The notes under the pieces are model-generated. The model did not search any database, was not told the origin of the DNA, and saw only the letters and a list, made by a program, of their open reading frames with translations. The translations under genes were made by a program, and so were the position numbers. DNA of 64,000 nt, from assembly GCA_902533795.1 (NCBI GenBank), contig CACAND010000003.1, positions 24,617 through 88,616 of the forward strand. The letters run 5' to 3'. The DNA comes from an uncultured Candidatus Actinomarina sp. (GTDB lineage Bacteria > Actinomycetota > Acidimicrobiia > Actinomarinales > Actinomarinaceae). Of the stretch, positions 55,666-62,500 are shown one piece after another. Each line of letters opens with the position of its first letter. Position 1 is the stretch's first letter.

Positions 55666-57507
55666 GTGGGGAAAAGAATAGATAAATCGTTTAATACAAT
55701 ATTTTCTAGTTTGTATCCAAATTTTGACCAGGAAGAAATAAAAAACTCAAAAAAGTATTTTGATTTTATCATTGAAAATTTTCCAGACAGATCTGAAATT
55801 ATTCAATTGAAAGGCTTCTTCTTTATATTTTCTTTTGGATTAATAAAGCTTTTCATAAAGGACTCAAATATTCCAGAATTTGTAAAAAATTTACAAAGTT
55901 CTAATTTATCAATATTAAGAAAGCTAGGTTCTGGAATCACTGCATTATTTGGTTTAAGTACTGCAAGATCTCTTGATGGTGAGGGTTCAGTATATAAATA
56001 CCTTGATTACCCAATCTATAAAAATACAACAATTAATAAAAAAGACGTATCTATTCCAAAAAGTATAGAAGTAGCAGTAATTGGTAGTGGCTCAGGTGGA
56101 GGTGTCGCAGCTAATATACTCCAAGAAAAATATGAAGTAGGTATATTCGAAAAAGGTAGTTATGGCAACGGTGAGACAAACAATGAAACATTTGGGTATC
56201 ACAACTTCTATGACACAAACGCAATACAACAAACTAGAGGGTACAAAGTCCTACTTTTGGCAGGAATGGGAATTGGAGGAGGTACTAGTGTAAATTGGAC
56301 AACTTCTCTGCGAACACCTGACAAGATATTAAATGAATGGGATTCACTTACTGGACAAGACAACTATTTCAATTCGAGTGAATTTAAAAGCAGTATGGAT
56401 TATGTCTGTAAAGAATTAAATGTTGATGTAGAAAATAATCGAATCCCACAAAAAGAAGAGAAATTGGCTGAGGGTTTAGAGCTCAATAATCTAAGTTATA
56501 AAATTATCCCAAGGAATACCAGTAATGCAGATTGCACAGAATCTGGATTCAGTACCTTTGGTCGTTACGATGAAAGTATCAACTCCACTAACAAAGTTTG
56601 GTTCTCAGAAGATAAATTTGAACCTGAAAATGTATTCAGTGATACCAATATCAGAAGTCTTGATATATCTAATGGAAAAGCAACACACATTAATGTTGAA
56701 AATAATGGCGTATCACATAAAGTGGCGGTTGAAAAAGTCATACTTGCAGCTGGTTCCCTAAATACTCCTAAAATTCTGCTTGATAGTGGATATAAAAATA
56801 AACAACTTGGTCACAATTTAAAACTTCATCCCGTTTCAGGTGTTGCAGGTAAGTTCTCAGAAGAGCAAAAACCATGGGCAGGAACCATGCAGGGTATTCA
56901 TTCGGACGATAATTTGTTTAGGAAAGATAATTATGGTTATCTTCTGGAGGGACTACCAATGCATCCAAGTCTTTTCTTTCCGTTTTTTCCAAATAATAAT
57001 GATAAATTTGATGATTTTATTGAAAGTTATAAGTATTGGTCTGGAGGAATTGTTCTTACCTCAGACACAAGTTCTGGATCAATAATTAATAAAAACCCTC
57101 AACACTTATGGGATTACAATTTAAACGATTTCGATCATGACAATTTGATGCATGGAATGGAAAGCCTTGTTAGAGCAAATTATTTAGCTGGTGCAGAAGA
57201 GATTATGGTTGCAACTTCACCAACAATGCATTGGAAAAAATCATCAAATGAAGATATTGAAGAATTCTTGAATAAGGTGAAAGCTATTAAAAATCAACCT
57301 TTCCGAATGCTACTTGGATCAGCACATCAAATGGGTACGGCAAGAATGAACCCTGATCCAAATTTAGGTGTCACAGACTTAAATGGAAAAGTTCATGGAT
57401 TAGATAATGTCTATATTGTAGATTCGTCGGTATTTCCAAGATGTTCTGGAGTGAATCCAATGATAACTATTCAATCAACAAGCCATTTTTTGACTTCGAA
57501 GATATAA
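55666..57507 (+). CDS. GMC-family FAD-dependent oxidoreductase
   Basis: A 613-residue flavoprotein. The Rossmann FAD site VIGSGSGGGVAANIL is near 138-152, unusually far in because about 130 N-terminal residues precede it, as in long-chain alcohol oxidases (FAO type). MGIGGGTSVNWTTSLRTP fits the GMC_oxred_N flavin site, and GSAHQMGTARM with DSSVFPRCSGVNPM the C-terminal domain including the active-site His. It oxidises an alcohol; the substrate is not evident, but a lipid alcohol or sterol is possible. It starts with GTG and converges on the thioesterase gene with a one-base gap. Confidence 0.87.
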   Translation: MGKRIDKSFNTIFSSLYPNFDQEEIKNSKKYFDFIIENFPDRSEIIQLKGFFFIFSFGLIKLFIKDSNIPEFVKNLQSSNLSILRKLGSGITALFGLSTARSLDGEGSVYKYLDYPIYKNTTINKKDVSIPKSIEVAVIGSGSGGGVAANILQEKYEVGIFEKGSYGNGETNNETFGYHNFYDTNAIQQTRGYKVLLLAGMGIGGGTSVNWTTSLRTPDKILNEWDSLTGQDNYFNSSEFKSSMDYVCKELNVDVENNRIPQKEEKLAEGLELNNLSYKIIPRNTSNADCTESGFSTFGRYDESINSTNKVWFSEDKFEPENVFSDTNIRSLDISNGKATHINVENNGVSHKVAVEKVILAAGSLNTPKILLDSGYKNKQLGHNLKLHPVSGVAGKFSEEQKPWAGTMQGIHSDDNLFRKDNYGYLLEGLPMHPSLFFPFFPNNNDKFDDFIESYKYWSGGIVLTSDTSSGSIINKNPQHLWDYNLNDFDHDNLMHGMESLVRANYLAGAEEIMVATSPTMHWKKSSNEDIEEFLNKVKAIKNQPFRMLLGSAHQMGTARMNPDPNLGVTDLNGKVHGLDNVYIVDSSVFPRCSGVNPMITIQSTSHFLTSKI

Positions 57508-57508
57508 A

Positions 57509-58012
57509 TTACGGATAGTTCTTATCAGCTATAAAGAATGTCTGTGCGCGGTCTTGACCTAAATTTATAAATAATCCAGAAGATTCAACATGTACGTTTT
57601 CTCCAGAAAATATTGTTGACTCGGTATAAATCTTTTTGTCTTCGATCCTCGTAACCCAAGCACTCAACTCAAACTCTTCTTGCACTGGACATGGTGATCT
57701 GTAGTTAACTTCAAGATTGGCAGTCACACACCATAGATTATGGGTAACGGTAGCGTACCCCATCATCTCATCTAGGACAGTTGATAATATACCTCCATGA
57801 ACAAGACCTGGTCCTCCCTCGAATCTTTTCTCAAATGTATATTTAGCATATATTTTTTGATCTCTGATGATCGGAACCATCTTCATGCTCTGTGGATTTT
57901 CCACACCACTTACAAAAGAAGAGTCTGGATATATGTCTTGCAAGACTGTGCCTTCAGACCACCCCGAACTTGTAATTTCTAAATTGTCCCCGGTAATGTA
58001 TTTGTAGTTCAT
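57509..58012 (-). CDS. Hotdog-fold thioesterase (PaaI-like)
   Basis: A 167-residue hotdog protein with GGPGLVHGGILSTVLDEMMG, the HGG turn and acidic residue of the family, and NLEVNYRSPCPV in the second strand. It would cleave an acyl-CoA. It overlaps the translin-like gene by 4 bp (ATGA), so they are translationally coupled, a pairing I cannot explain. Confidence 0.83.
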   Translation of the reverse strand: MNYKYITGDNLEITSSGWSEGTVLQDIYPDSSFVSGVENPQSMKMVPIIRDQKIYAKYTFEKRFEGGPGLVHGGILSTVLDEMMGYATVTHNLWCVTANLEVNYRSPCPVQEEFELSAWVTRIEDKKIYTESTIFSGENVHVESSGLFINLGQDRAQTFFIADKNYP

Positions 58013-58626
58013 TCGTTATTTTTTAATTCCTTACGTAATGATTCACTTACTATAGCATTTGTGAGATCTGAGCGAGTTCGCTCAATAATCGCTCTTGCTG
58101 TATCAGCGTAGCGTCTTAAACCTCCTGTAAGGGCATCTGGATAGTCAAGTTCATTAAATATCTCCATTGAGGACTCCATTACATCCAAATACTTTTCCCC
58201 TTCTTCAATTTCAAGTTTTCTTAATTTATCAAGTACTTTTCTTCTCCACTCTCCAATGGCATCGCCAAGTCCTTGTATATAATTTGAAGCTGAAACATTC
58301 ATTGTAGAAAATTCGAGAAGTATATTATTTTTTTCAAACTCGTAGACTAAAAATGCTTCAATTAGTTCCCGCTCAGAATCATTTACATATCCTGCAAAAC
58401 GTAACTCAGGAATATCTTTAAGTGAAGCTTGTAATTTTTTATAGTTATTATTTGCTTCATCTAAATGCGTTTTAGCCTCAACTAAATCATTTCTATGAAC
58501 ATTTCGTATAGATTTAGAACAAGATTTTATAATTTCTCTAGAGAGTTTTAAGGACTGTTCTCGTATCTCGTTTAATTTATCAAATTCTTTAACGAGACTA
58601 TTTGTAATCTGCTCAGGTGATTTCAA
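58009..58626 (-). CDS. Translin family RNA-binding/nuclease-like protein
   Basis: A 205-residue all-helical protein matching translin/TRAX: EIIKSCSKSIRNVHRND near 31-47, LRFAGYVNDSERELIEAF near 75-92, LGDAIGEWRRKVLDKLRK at 120-137 and the hallmark DYPDALTGGLRRYADTARAI (161-180) followed by ERTRSDLT. Eukaryotic translin-TRAX (C3PO) degrades passenger RNA strands and pre-tRNA 5' fragments; prokaryotic single-gene homologues form similar barrels. Acidic residues Glu85, Glu87, Glu90, Asp122 and Glu126 are candidate catalytic positions. It starts with TTG and is in an operon with a small membrane protein and a thioesterase. Confidence 0.85.
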   Translation of the reverse strand: MKSPEQITNSLVKEFDKLNEIREQSLKLSREIIKSCSKSIRNVHRNDLVEAKTHLDEANNNYKKLQASLKDIPELRFAGYVNDSERELIEAFLVYEFEKNNILLEFSTMNVSASNYIQGLGDAIGEWRRKVLDKLRKLEIEEGEKYLDVMESSMEIFNELDYPDALTGGLRRYADTARAIIERTRSDLTNAIVSESLRKELKNNE

Positions 58627-58629
58627 GTT

Positions 58630-59007
58630 TTAAACAGCTTCTTTGAAGTAGCTTTCTTCCTCTACCTTTTTCATTTCTTGTTGATTTCCAAGACTTAAGT
58701 TGTTTTGCATTTGCATAGATCTTCTTATTTGAAACGAGAGAAATGCATAAACGCCAAAGATAACATCAAATACGAGGTGAGCTATAAAAATTGGAACAGA
58801 CATGGTTTGAATTGATATGAAAAAAGTTGAAATTGCTATCAAACCAAGCACCAAATAACCTCTTCTCTGTTTGTTGACCATAAAATCATATTCACGAGAG
58901 ATCATAAACGAGTAGTTGCTTTGATTTTTTGAAATTTGTACTTCAGGAAGGATTACCGCCATCGAAAGCGATAATAATAATCCTATTAAAACTAATGTTG
59001 AACTCAT
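58630..59007 (-). CDS. Hypothetical small membrane protein
   Basis: A 125-residue protein with about three hydrophobic segments (3-22, 50-70, 73-92) and a polar, Gln/Glu-rich C-terminal tail. I do not recognise the family. An AGGCAGGG Shine-Dalgarno-like stretch supports the ATG at 59007. It is followed three bases later by the translin-like gene, so it may anchor or regulate something connected to it, but this is only positional. Confidence 0.65.
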   Translation of the reverse strand: MSSTLVLIGLLLSLSMAVILPEVQISKNQSNYSFMISREYDFMVNKQRRGYLVLGLIAISTFFISIQTMSVPIFIAHLVFDVIFGVYAFLSFQIRRSMQMQNNLSLGNQQEMKKVEEESYFKEAV

Positions 59008-59068
59008 AGCCCTGCCTCAACTCTTCTTAAAAATATATTACAACAAAATAAATTATTATTCTTAAAAT

Positions 59069-59668
59069 CTAAAATTTATTCTCGTCACCTTTTGATAGTC
59101 TTGAAAGATTTTCCCGATGTTGATAGAAAATCAAAACGACAATTAAAATCTGTGACGCTGTGATTAACACTGTACTTTCTTGAAAAATGATATAAATTGC
59201 ACCAACTGTACATGTAATCAGACTAGATATTGCAGAAATTCTAAAAATATAGAATATTCCGAAATAAAGTACAACAAATCCGAGAATAAAGAAAAACTGC
59301 CAAAATACGATATCTAAATCTGGTGCAAGAAAAATTATATAACCTACAACAGTCCCTAAATAAGTAGCAACTCCTTTTCCACCTTTAAATTTATAAAAAA
59401 TTGGAAAACAATGGCCTACCACAGCCATAACGCCATAAATAATACTCTCTGTTTGTATTCCAAAAAGGAGAAATGGCATTACTCCCTTAAATAAATCTCC
59501 TAATAAAACAACAATGGCATAATTTCTACCAAGTGCGCGTAAAACATTGGATGAGCCAGGATTACCACTACCTATTTCCTGAATATTGATTTTTTTGTAT
59601 TTTGCAACAAGGTATGCAAAATTGATTGAACCAATCAAATAACAAACAATCACTGCAACAATATTCAT
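59069..59668 (-). CDS. plsY: Glycerol-3-phosphate acyltransferase PlsY
   Basis: A 199-residue membrane acyltransferase. The three PlsY motifs are visible: GSINFAYLVAKY with IGSGNPGSSNVLRALG, then VVLLGDLFKG, and KFKGGKGVATYLG. It transfers an acyl group from acyl phosphate to glycerol-3-phosphate, making lysophosphatidic acid. A TAGAAT box ends six bases before the ATG and no Shine-Dalgarno is visible, so a leaderless mRNA is likely. Divergent from the zinc-ribbon gene across 80 bp. Confidence 0.95.
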   Translation of the reverse strand: MNIVAVIVCYLIGSINFAYLVAKYKKINIQEIGSGNPGSSNVLRALGRNYAIVVLLGDLFKGVMPFLLFGIQTESIIYGVMAVVGHCFPIFYKFKGGKGVATYLGTVVGYIIFLAPDLDIVFWQFFFILGFVVLYFGIFYIFRISAISSLITCTVGAIYIIFQESTVLITASQILIVVLIFYQHRENLSRLSKGDENKF

Positions 59669-59674
59669 GATTAG

Positions 59675-59680
59675 ATTCTA
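59675..59680 (-). promoter_or_regulatory. Candidate -10 box for leaderless plsY
   Basis: TAGAAT on the minus strand (five of six consensus bases), then CTAATC and the plsY ATG. No clear -35. Confidence 0.5.
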
Positions 59681-59748
59681 CCGATTTAAATTAAATTAAG
59701 TTTTTATTCCATTAAGGTATTTTTAATTTATTGTGGTATTTGAGATAA

Positions 59749-59898
59749 ATGATCATTGATAACTGTAACAAAAAGAGATTTAAGTCTGAAAACGAGGCCA
59801 GAAAAGAACGTGGGTGGGCTGAATCAGAATATAATCAACGATTCAATATTTATAAATGTAGTGATTGCAACGACTGGCATTTAGCTAGTATAAAATAG
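59749..59898 (+). CDS. 49-aa zinc-ribbon-like microprotein
   Basis: An ORF of 49 codons just too short for usual gene calling. Its sequence has Cys6, a basic helical middle, and YKCSDCNDWHL with Cys37, Cys40 and His44, a likely zinc site like the small CPxCGxWHL proteins seen in many bacteria and phages. The stop TAG is followed immediately by the uppP ATG, indicating co-translation. The start has no Shine-Dalgarno; TGGTATTTG (extended -10-like) ends six bases upstream. Function unknown. Confidence 0.7.
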   Translation: MIIDNCNKKRFKSENEARKERGWAESEYNQRFNIYKCSDCNDWHLASIK

Positions 59899-60654
59899 AT
59901 GCTTGAATTTTTTACTGGCGTATTACAGGGGATAACAGAATTCTTACCAATTTCTTCAAGCGGTCATTTAGTAATATTGTCGTCTTTAAGCCAAGATATA
60001 AATTTAAATACAAATGATATTGCTTTTCTACATATTGGAACACTATTTTCAATTTTGATATTTTATAGACAAAGAATAAGAAAAATATTTGAAAGCACTG
60101 AAACTTTTTTATTTTTTCTAAAAGTGGTAGTTGTCGGCGTGATACCAGCTGCTTTAGTTGGTTTCTTTACTCCGATCCAGAACACCATAGATGAGAGTCC
60201 CCAGATTCTTTTAGTAACGGGAATCTCATACCTCCTATTCTCAATACTTTTAATATTCTCAGAAAAAATTAATAACAAAGAATCGTTTTCAATCACAGAG
60301 TTGACCGTAAATAATGCATTTCTAATTGGATTGGCTCAATCCTTTGCTTTGCTACCAGGAGTATCCCGTTCAGGAGTCACATTAATTACTGCGATGTATC
60401 TTGGGATGAAAAAAGCAGATGCGATTTACTTTTCTTTACTTCTTGGCATTCCAACAATTTTTGGTGCATGGGGCCTAACGTTTGTGACTCAGTCTTATGA
60501 ACTTAATTCAGGAATTATTTTTCCAACGATGATTGCAATGATAACTGGACTAGTTGCAATAAAACTCCTTGTGGATTTCACAACAAATTCTAAACTTCAA
60601 TATTTTGGATACTACTGTCTTTTACTCGGAATTATTTGTTTAGTAATTAATTAA
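59899..60654 (+). CDS. uppP: Undecaprenyl-diphosphate phosphatase
   Basis: A 251-residue BacA/UppP with about eight membrane segments. GITEFLPISSSGHLVIL and LLPGVSRSGVTLITA are the two catalytic motifs (Glu and Ser/Arg). It dephosphorylates C55-PP to recycle the lipid carrier produced by UppS, confers bacitracin tolerance in other species, and serves the wall and glycan pathways of this window. It follows the zinc-ribbon ORF without gap and overlaps the convergent mrp gene by 8 bp. Confidence 0.96.
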   Translation: MLEFFTGVLQGITEFLPISSSGHLVILSSLSQDINLNTNDIAFLHIGTLFSILIFYRQRIRKIFESTETFLFFLKVVVVGVIPAALVGFFTPIQNTIDESPQILLVTGISYLLFSILLIFSEKINNKESFSITELTVNNAFLIGLAQSFALLPGVSRSGVTLITAMYLGMKKADAIYFSLLLGIPTIFGAWGLTFVTQSYELNSGIIFPTMIAMITGLVAIKLLVDFTTNSKLQYFGYYCLLLGIICLVIN

Positions 60655-61675
60655 TTTTTAAATTTATAGGTTTTTTCTTAGGAGCTATATTGTTAATTGC
60701 ATTCACCATATTTTCAATGACTGAAAAATTTTCATCAGATGCAAATTCAGCCAAATTGCCACTTTCCGAATATTCAGATACGTTGTTGTAGAGAGGAAGA
60801 GATCCTATAAAATCTACATTTAGTCTTTTGGAAAGCTCTTCTCCCCCGCCTTGTCCAAAAGGAAATAATTTTTCTTTGCCATTTTCTAAAAATGACATAT
60901 TTTCAATAACTCCAATAATGCTTGAATTAACTTTTTGTGACATTATTCCAGCCCTCTCAGCTACTGCAGTTGCATTACTTTGAGGTGTAGTAACAATAAT
61001 TGTTTCATAGAAATTTAAAAATTGAGATAATGATATTGAAACATCCCCTGTTCCAGGTGGCATATCAATTAATAATATATCAATGTCTTGCCATAGGACT
61101 TCATACAAAAACTGTTCTATTGCTTTATGAAGCATTGGTCCTCTCCAAATTACAGCTTCATCCTGTTTAACAAAATATTCCATTGAAATTACATTTAAGC
61201 CATTTATTTTTGATGGAAAAATTCTATTGTTAAAGGGAATTGGTGGAAATTTAGCACCAAGCATTTTGGGTATTGAATAGCCCCAAATATCAGCATCTAA
61301 TATGCCTACTTTCTTTCCTTGCTTTGCGAAACCCATGCCAATCAATGATGAGATTGTTGACTTCCCTACTCCACCTTTTCCAGAGGAAATACCAATTATT
61401 CGTTTTCCTACATTGAAGTTTTTCTTTACATCTTCGATAGATAGATCTGCATTAACCAACTTGCTTGCTGAAGCCATATCATCAGTTGTTGGCTCTATAA
61501 ATTTCAAAGGAACAGAGCTATCTATCTCTTTAATCATTTCAGTAACAGCAGATTGGACCCAATCAATATTGAAATAATCAAAAACCTCTAACTCGTTATT
61601 TTTGTTTAAGTTGAAACATCCAAGTTCCTCAAAGGTTTTATTGAATCCTGGATAAATAACATTTTCAAATTTCAT
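60647..61675 (-). CDS. mrp: Mrp/ApbC-type P-loop ATPase, Fe-S cluster carrier
   Basis: About 342 residues from the ATG at 61675 (a TTG at 61696 is the only further upstream start). The deviant Walker A ISSGKGGVGKSTISSL is followed by DADIWGYSIPKM. The C-terminal part has IGVIENMSFLENGKEK and FGQGGGEEL where many relatives carry a bridging CxxC; both cysteines are absent, as in actinobacterial Mrp. The N-terminal ~90 residues are a diverged MIP18-like domain. It is thought to act in Fe-S cluster delivery. A TAAAAT box ends 8 nt upstream of the start. Confidence 0.9.
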   Translation of the reverse strand: MKFENVIYPGFNKTFEELGCFNLNKNNELEVFDYFNIDWVQSAVTEMIKEIDSSVPLKFIEPTTDDMASASKLVNADLSIEDVKKNFNVGKRIIGISSGKGGVGKSTISSLIGMGFAKQGKKVGILDADIWGYSIPKMLGAKFPPIPFNNRIFPSKINGLNVISMEYFVKQDEAVIWRGPMLHKAIEQFLYEVLWQDIDILLIDMPPGTGDVSISLSQFLNFYETIIVTTPQSNATAVAERAGIMSQKVNSSIIGVIENMSFLENGKEKLFPFGQGGGEELSKRLNVDFIGSLPLYNNVSEYSESGNLAEFASDENFSVIENMVNAINNIAPKKKPINLKIN

Positions 61676-61704
61676 ACTTATGTATTTTATGTTCAATTCT
61701 TTAT

Positions 61705-61710
61705 TAAATT
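61705..61710 (+). promoter_or_regulatory. Candidate -10 box for leaderless thioredoxin-like gene
   Basis: TAAATT followed by GAAATT (6 nt) and the ATG at 61717. No Shine-Dalgarno. Confidence 0.35.
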
Positions 61711-61716
61711 GAAATT

Positions 61717-62208
61717 ATGTTGAAAAGAAATTTTATCTTAATTGCATTGATAGTCCTGGTTGGAGTTGTTTCAGTATTTTTTGATAATGAAACTGTCGAT
61801 GAGGAGATTCTCCCAAGCAATCAAAACATCGATTTATCGAATATTAATGAAGTTTTAGATACTAATTTTCAAATTACCGAAGAGTCGTATGTGATAATTA
61901 ATCTCTGGGCTACGTGGTGTACTCCGTGTATAGAGGAAGTAGGCTACCTCCAAGAATTACACGATACTGGGAATTTCTATGTGATAGGTTTACTAGTTGA
62001 TGATTCAGAAAGTAATGCTGAAGAATTTATCCTTGAACAAAATCTAACTTATGAGAATGTGTTATCACAGGATAAAATTGAAGCATTTATTACTCAATTT
62101 TTTTGGAGCGGCATACCGACCACCCTTTTGTTAGATCAAAATTTTGAAGTATTGCATACATTTAATGGTCCCGTGACATACAAAATGATTCTTGATTACG
62201 TAAGTTAA
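61717..62208 (+). CDS. TlpA/ResA-like membrane-anchored thioredoxin
   Basis: A 163-residue protein with an N-terminal membrane anchor or signal (about 5-22) and a thioredoxin domain exposed outside. The active site is WATWCTPC (Cys68, Cys71) and the cis-proline is Pro133 in SGIPTT. TlpA/ResA-type proteins reduce extracytoplasmic disulfides, for example in cytochrome c maturation; no such genes lie here. Divergent from mrp with a 41-bp shared promoter gap. Confidence 0.9.
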   Translation: MLKRNFILIALIVLVGVVSVFFDNETVDEEILPSNQNIDLSNINEVLDTNFQITEESYVIINLWATWCTPCIEEVGYLQELHDTGNFYVIGLLVDDSESNAEEFILEQNLTYENVLSQDKIEAFITQFFWSGIPTTLLLDQNFEVLHTFNGPVTYKMILDYVS

Positions 62209-62227
62209 TACAAAAATATTTTCTGCG

Positions 62228-62233
62228 TATAAT
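62228..62233 (+). promoter_or_regulatory. Perfect -10 box for leaderless microprotein gene
   Basis: TATAAT, with TTAATA at 62205-62210 as a possible -35 (17-bp spacer), followed by TAATTT (6 nt) and an ATG at 62240. The -35 overlaps the end of the thioredoxin-like gene. Confidence 0.6.
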
Positions 62234-62239
62234 TAATTT

Positions 62240-62377
62240 ATGGATGTAATAATTATTTGGCGAATTATATTACTTTTAGGATTTTTTGGCTTCCTAGGGA
62301 TAATGGGATTATTCACTTTAAAATTAATTGCAGCATCAACTGGTAGAAAACGTTTAATAGATCTGTTTATAAGATAG
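62240..62377 (+). CDS. 45-aa hydrophobic membrane microprotein
   Basis: An unannotated-size ORF of 45 codons: an N-terminal hydrophobic helix of ~28 residues (IIIWRIILLLGFFGFLGIMG ...) followed by a basic tail ending with RKRLIDLFIR. It has its own well-placed TATAAT and would be leaderless. The stop lies two bases before tRNA-fMet on the other strand. Function unknown; it could be a small regulatory or structural membrane peptide. Confidence 0.6.
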   Translation: MDVIIIWRIILLLGFFGFLGIMGLFTLKLIAASTGRKRLIDLFIR

Positions 62378-62379
62378 CT

Positions 62380-62456
62380 TGGTAGCGGGGGTAGGATTTG
62401 AACCTACGACCTCTGGGTTATGAGCCCAGCGAGCTACCAGACTGCTCCACCCCGCG
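62380..62456 (-). tRNA. Initiator tRNA-fMet (CAU), CCA encoded
   Basis: Cloverleaf on the minus strand. Initiator hallmarks: an unpaired first position (C1 against T72) and three consecutive G-C pairs in the anticodon stem (GGG-CTCATAA-CCC). T-arm GTAGG-TTCAAAT-CCTAC, A73, and CCA is encoded at 62380-62382. Confidence 0.97.
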
Positions 62457-62500
62457 CTGAATATCAATAGTAATTAAGAAATTATTTAACTCAAGCTTTT

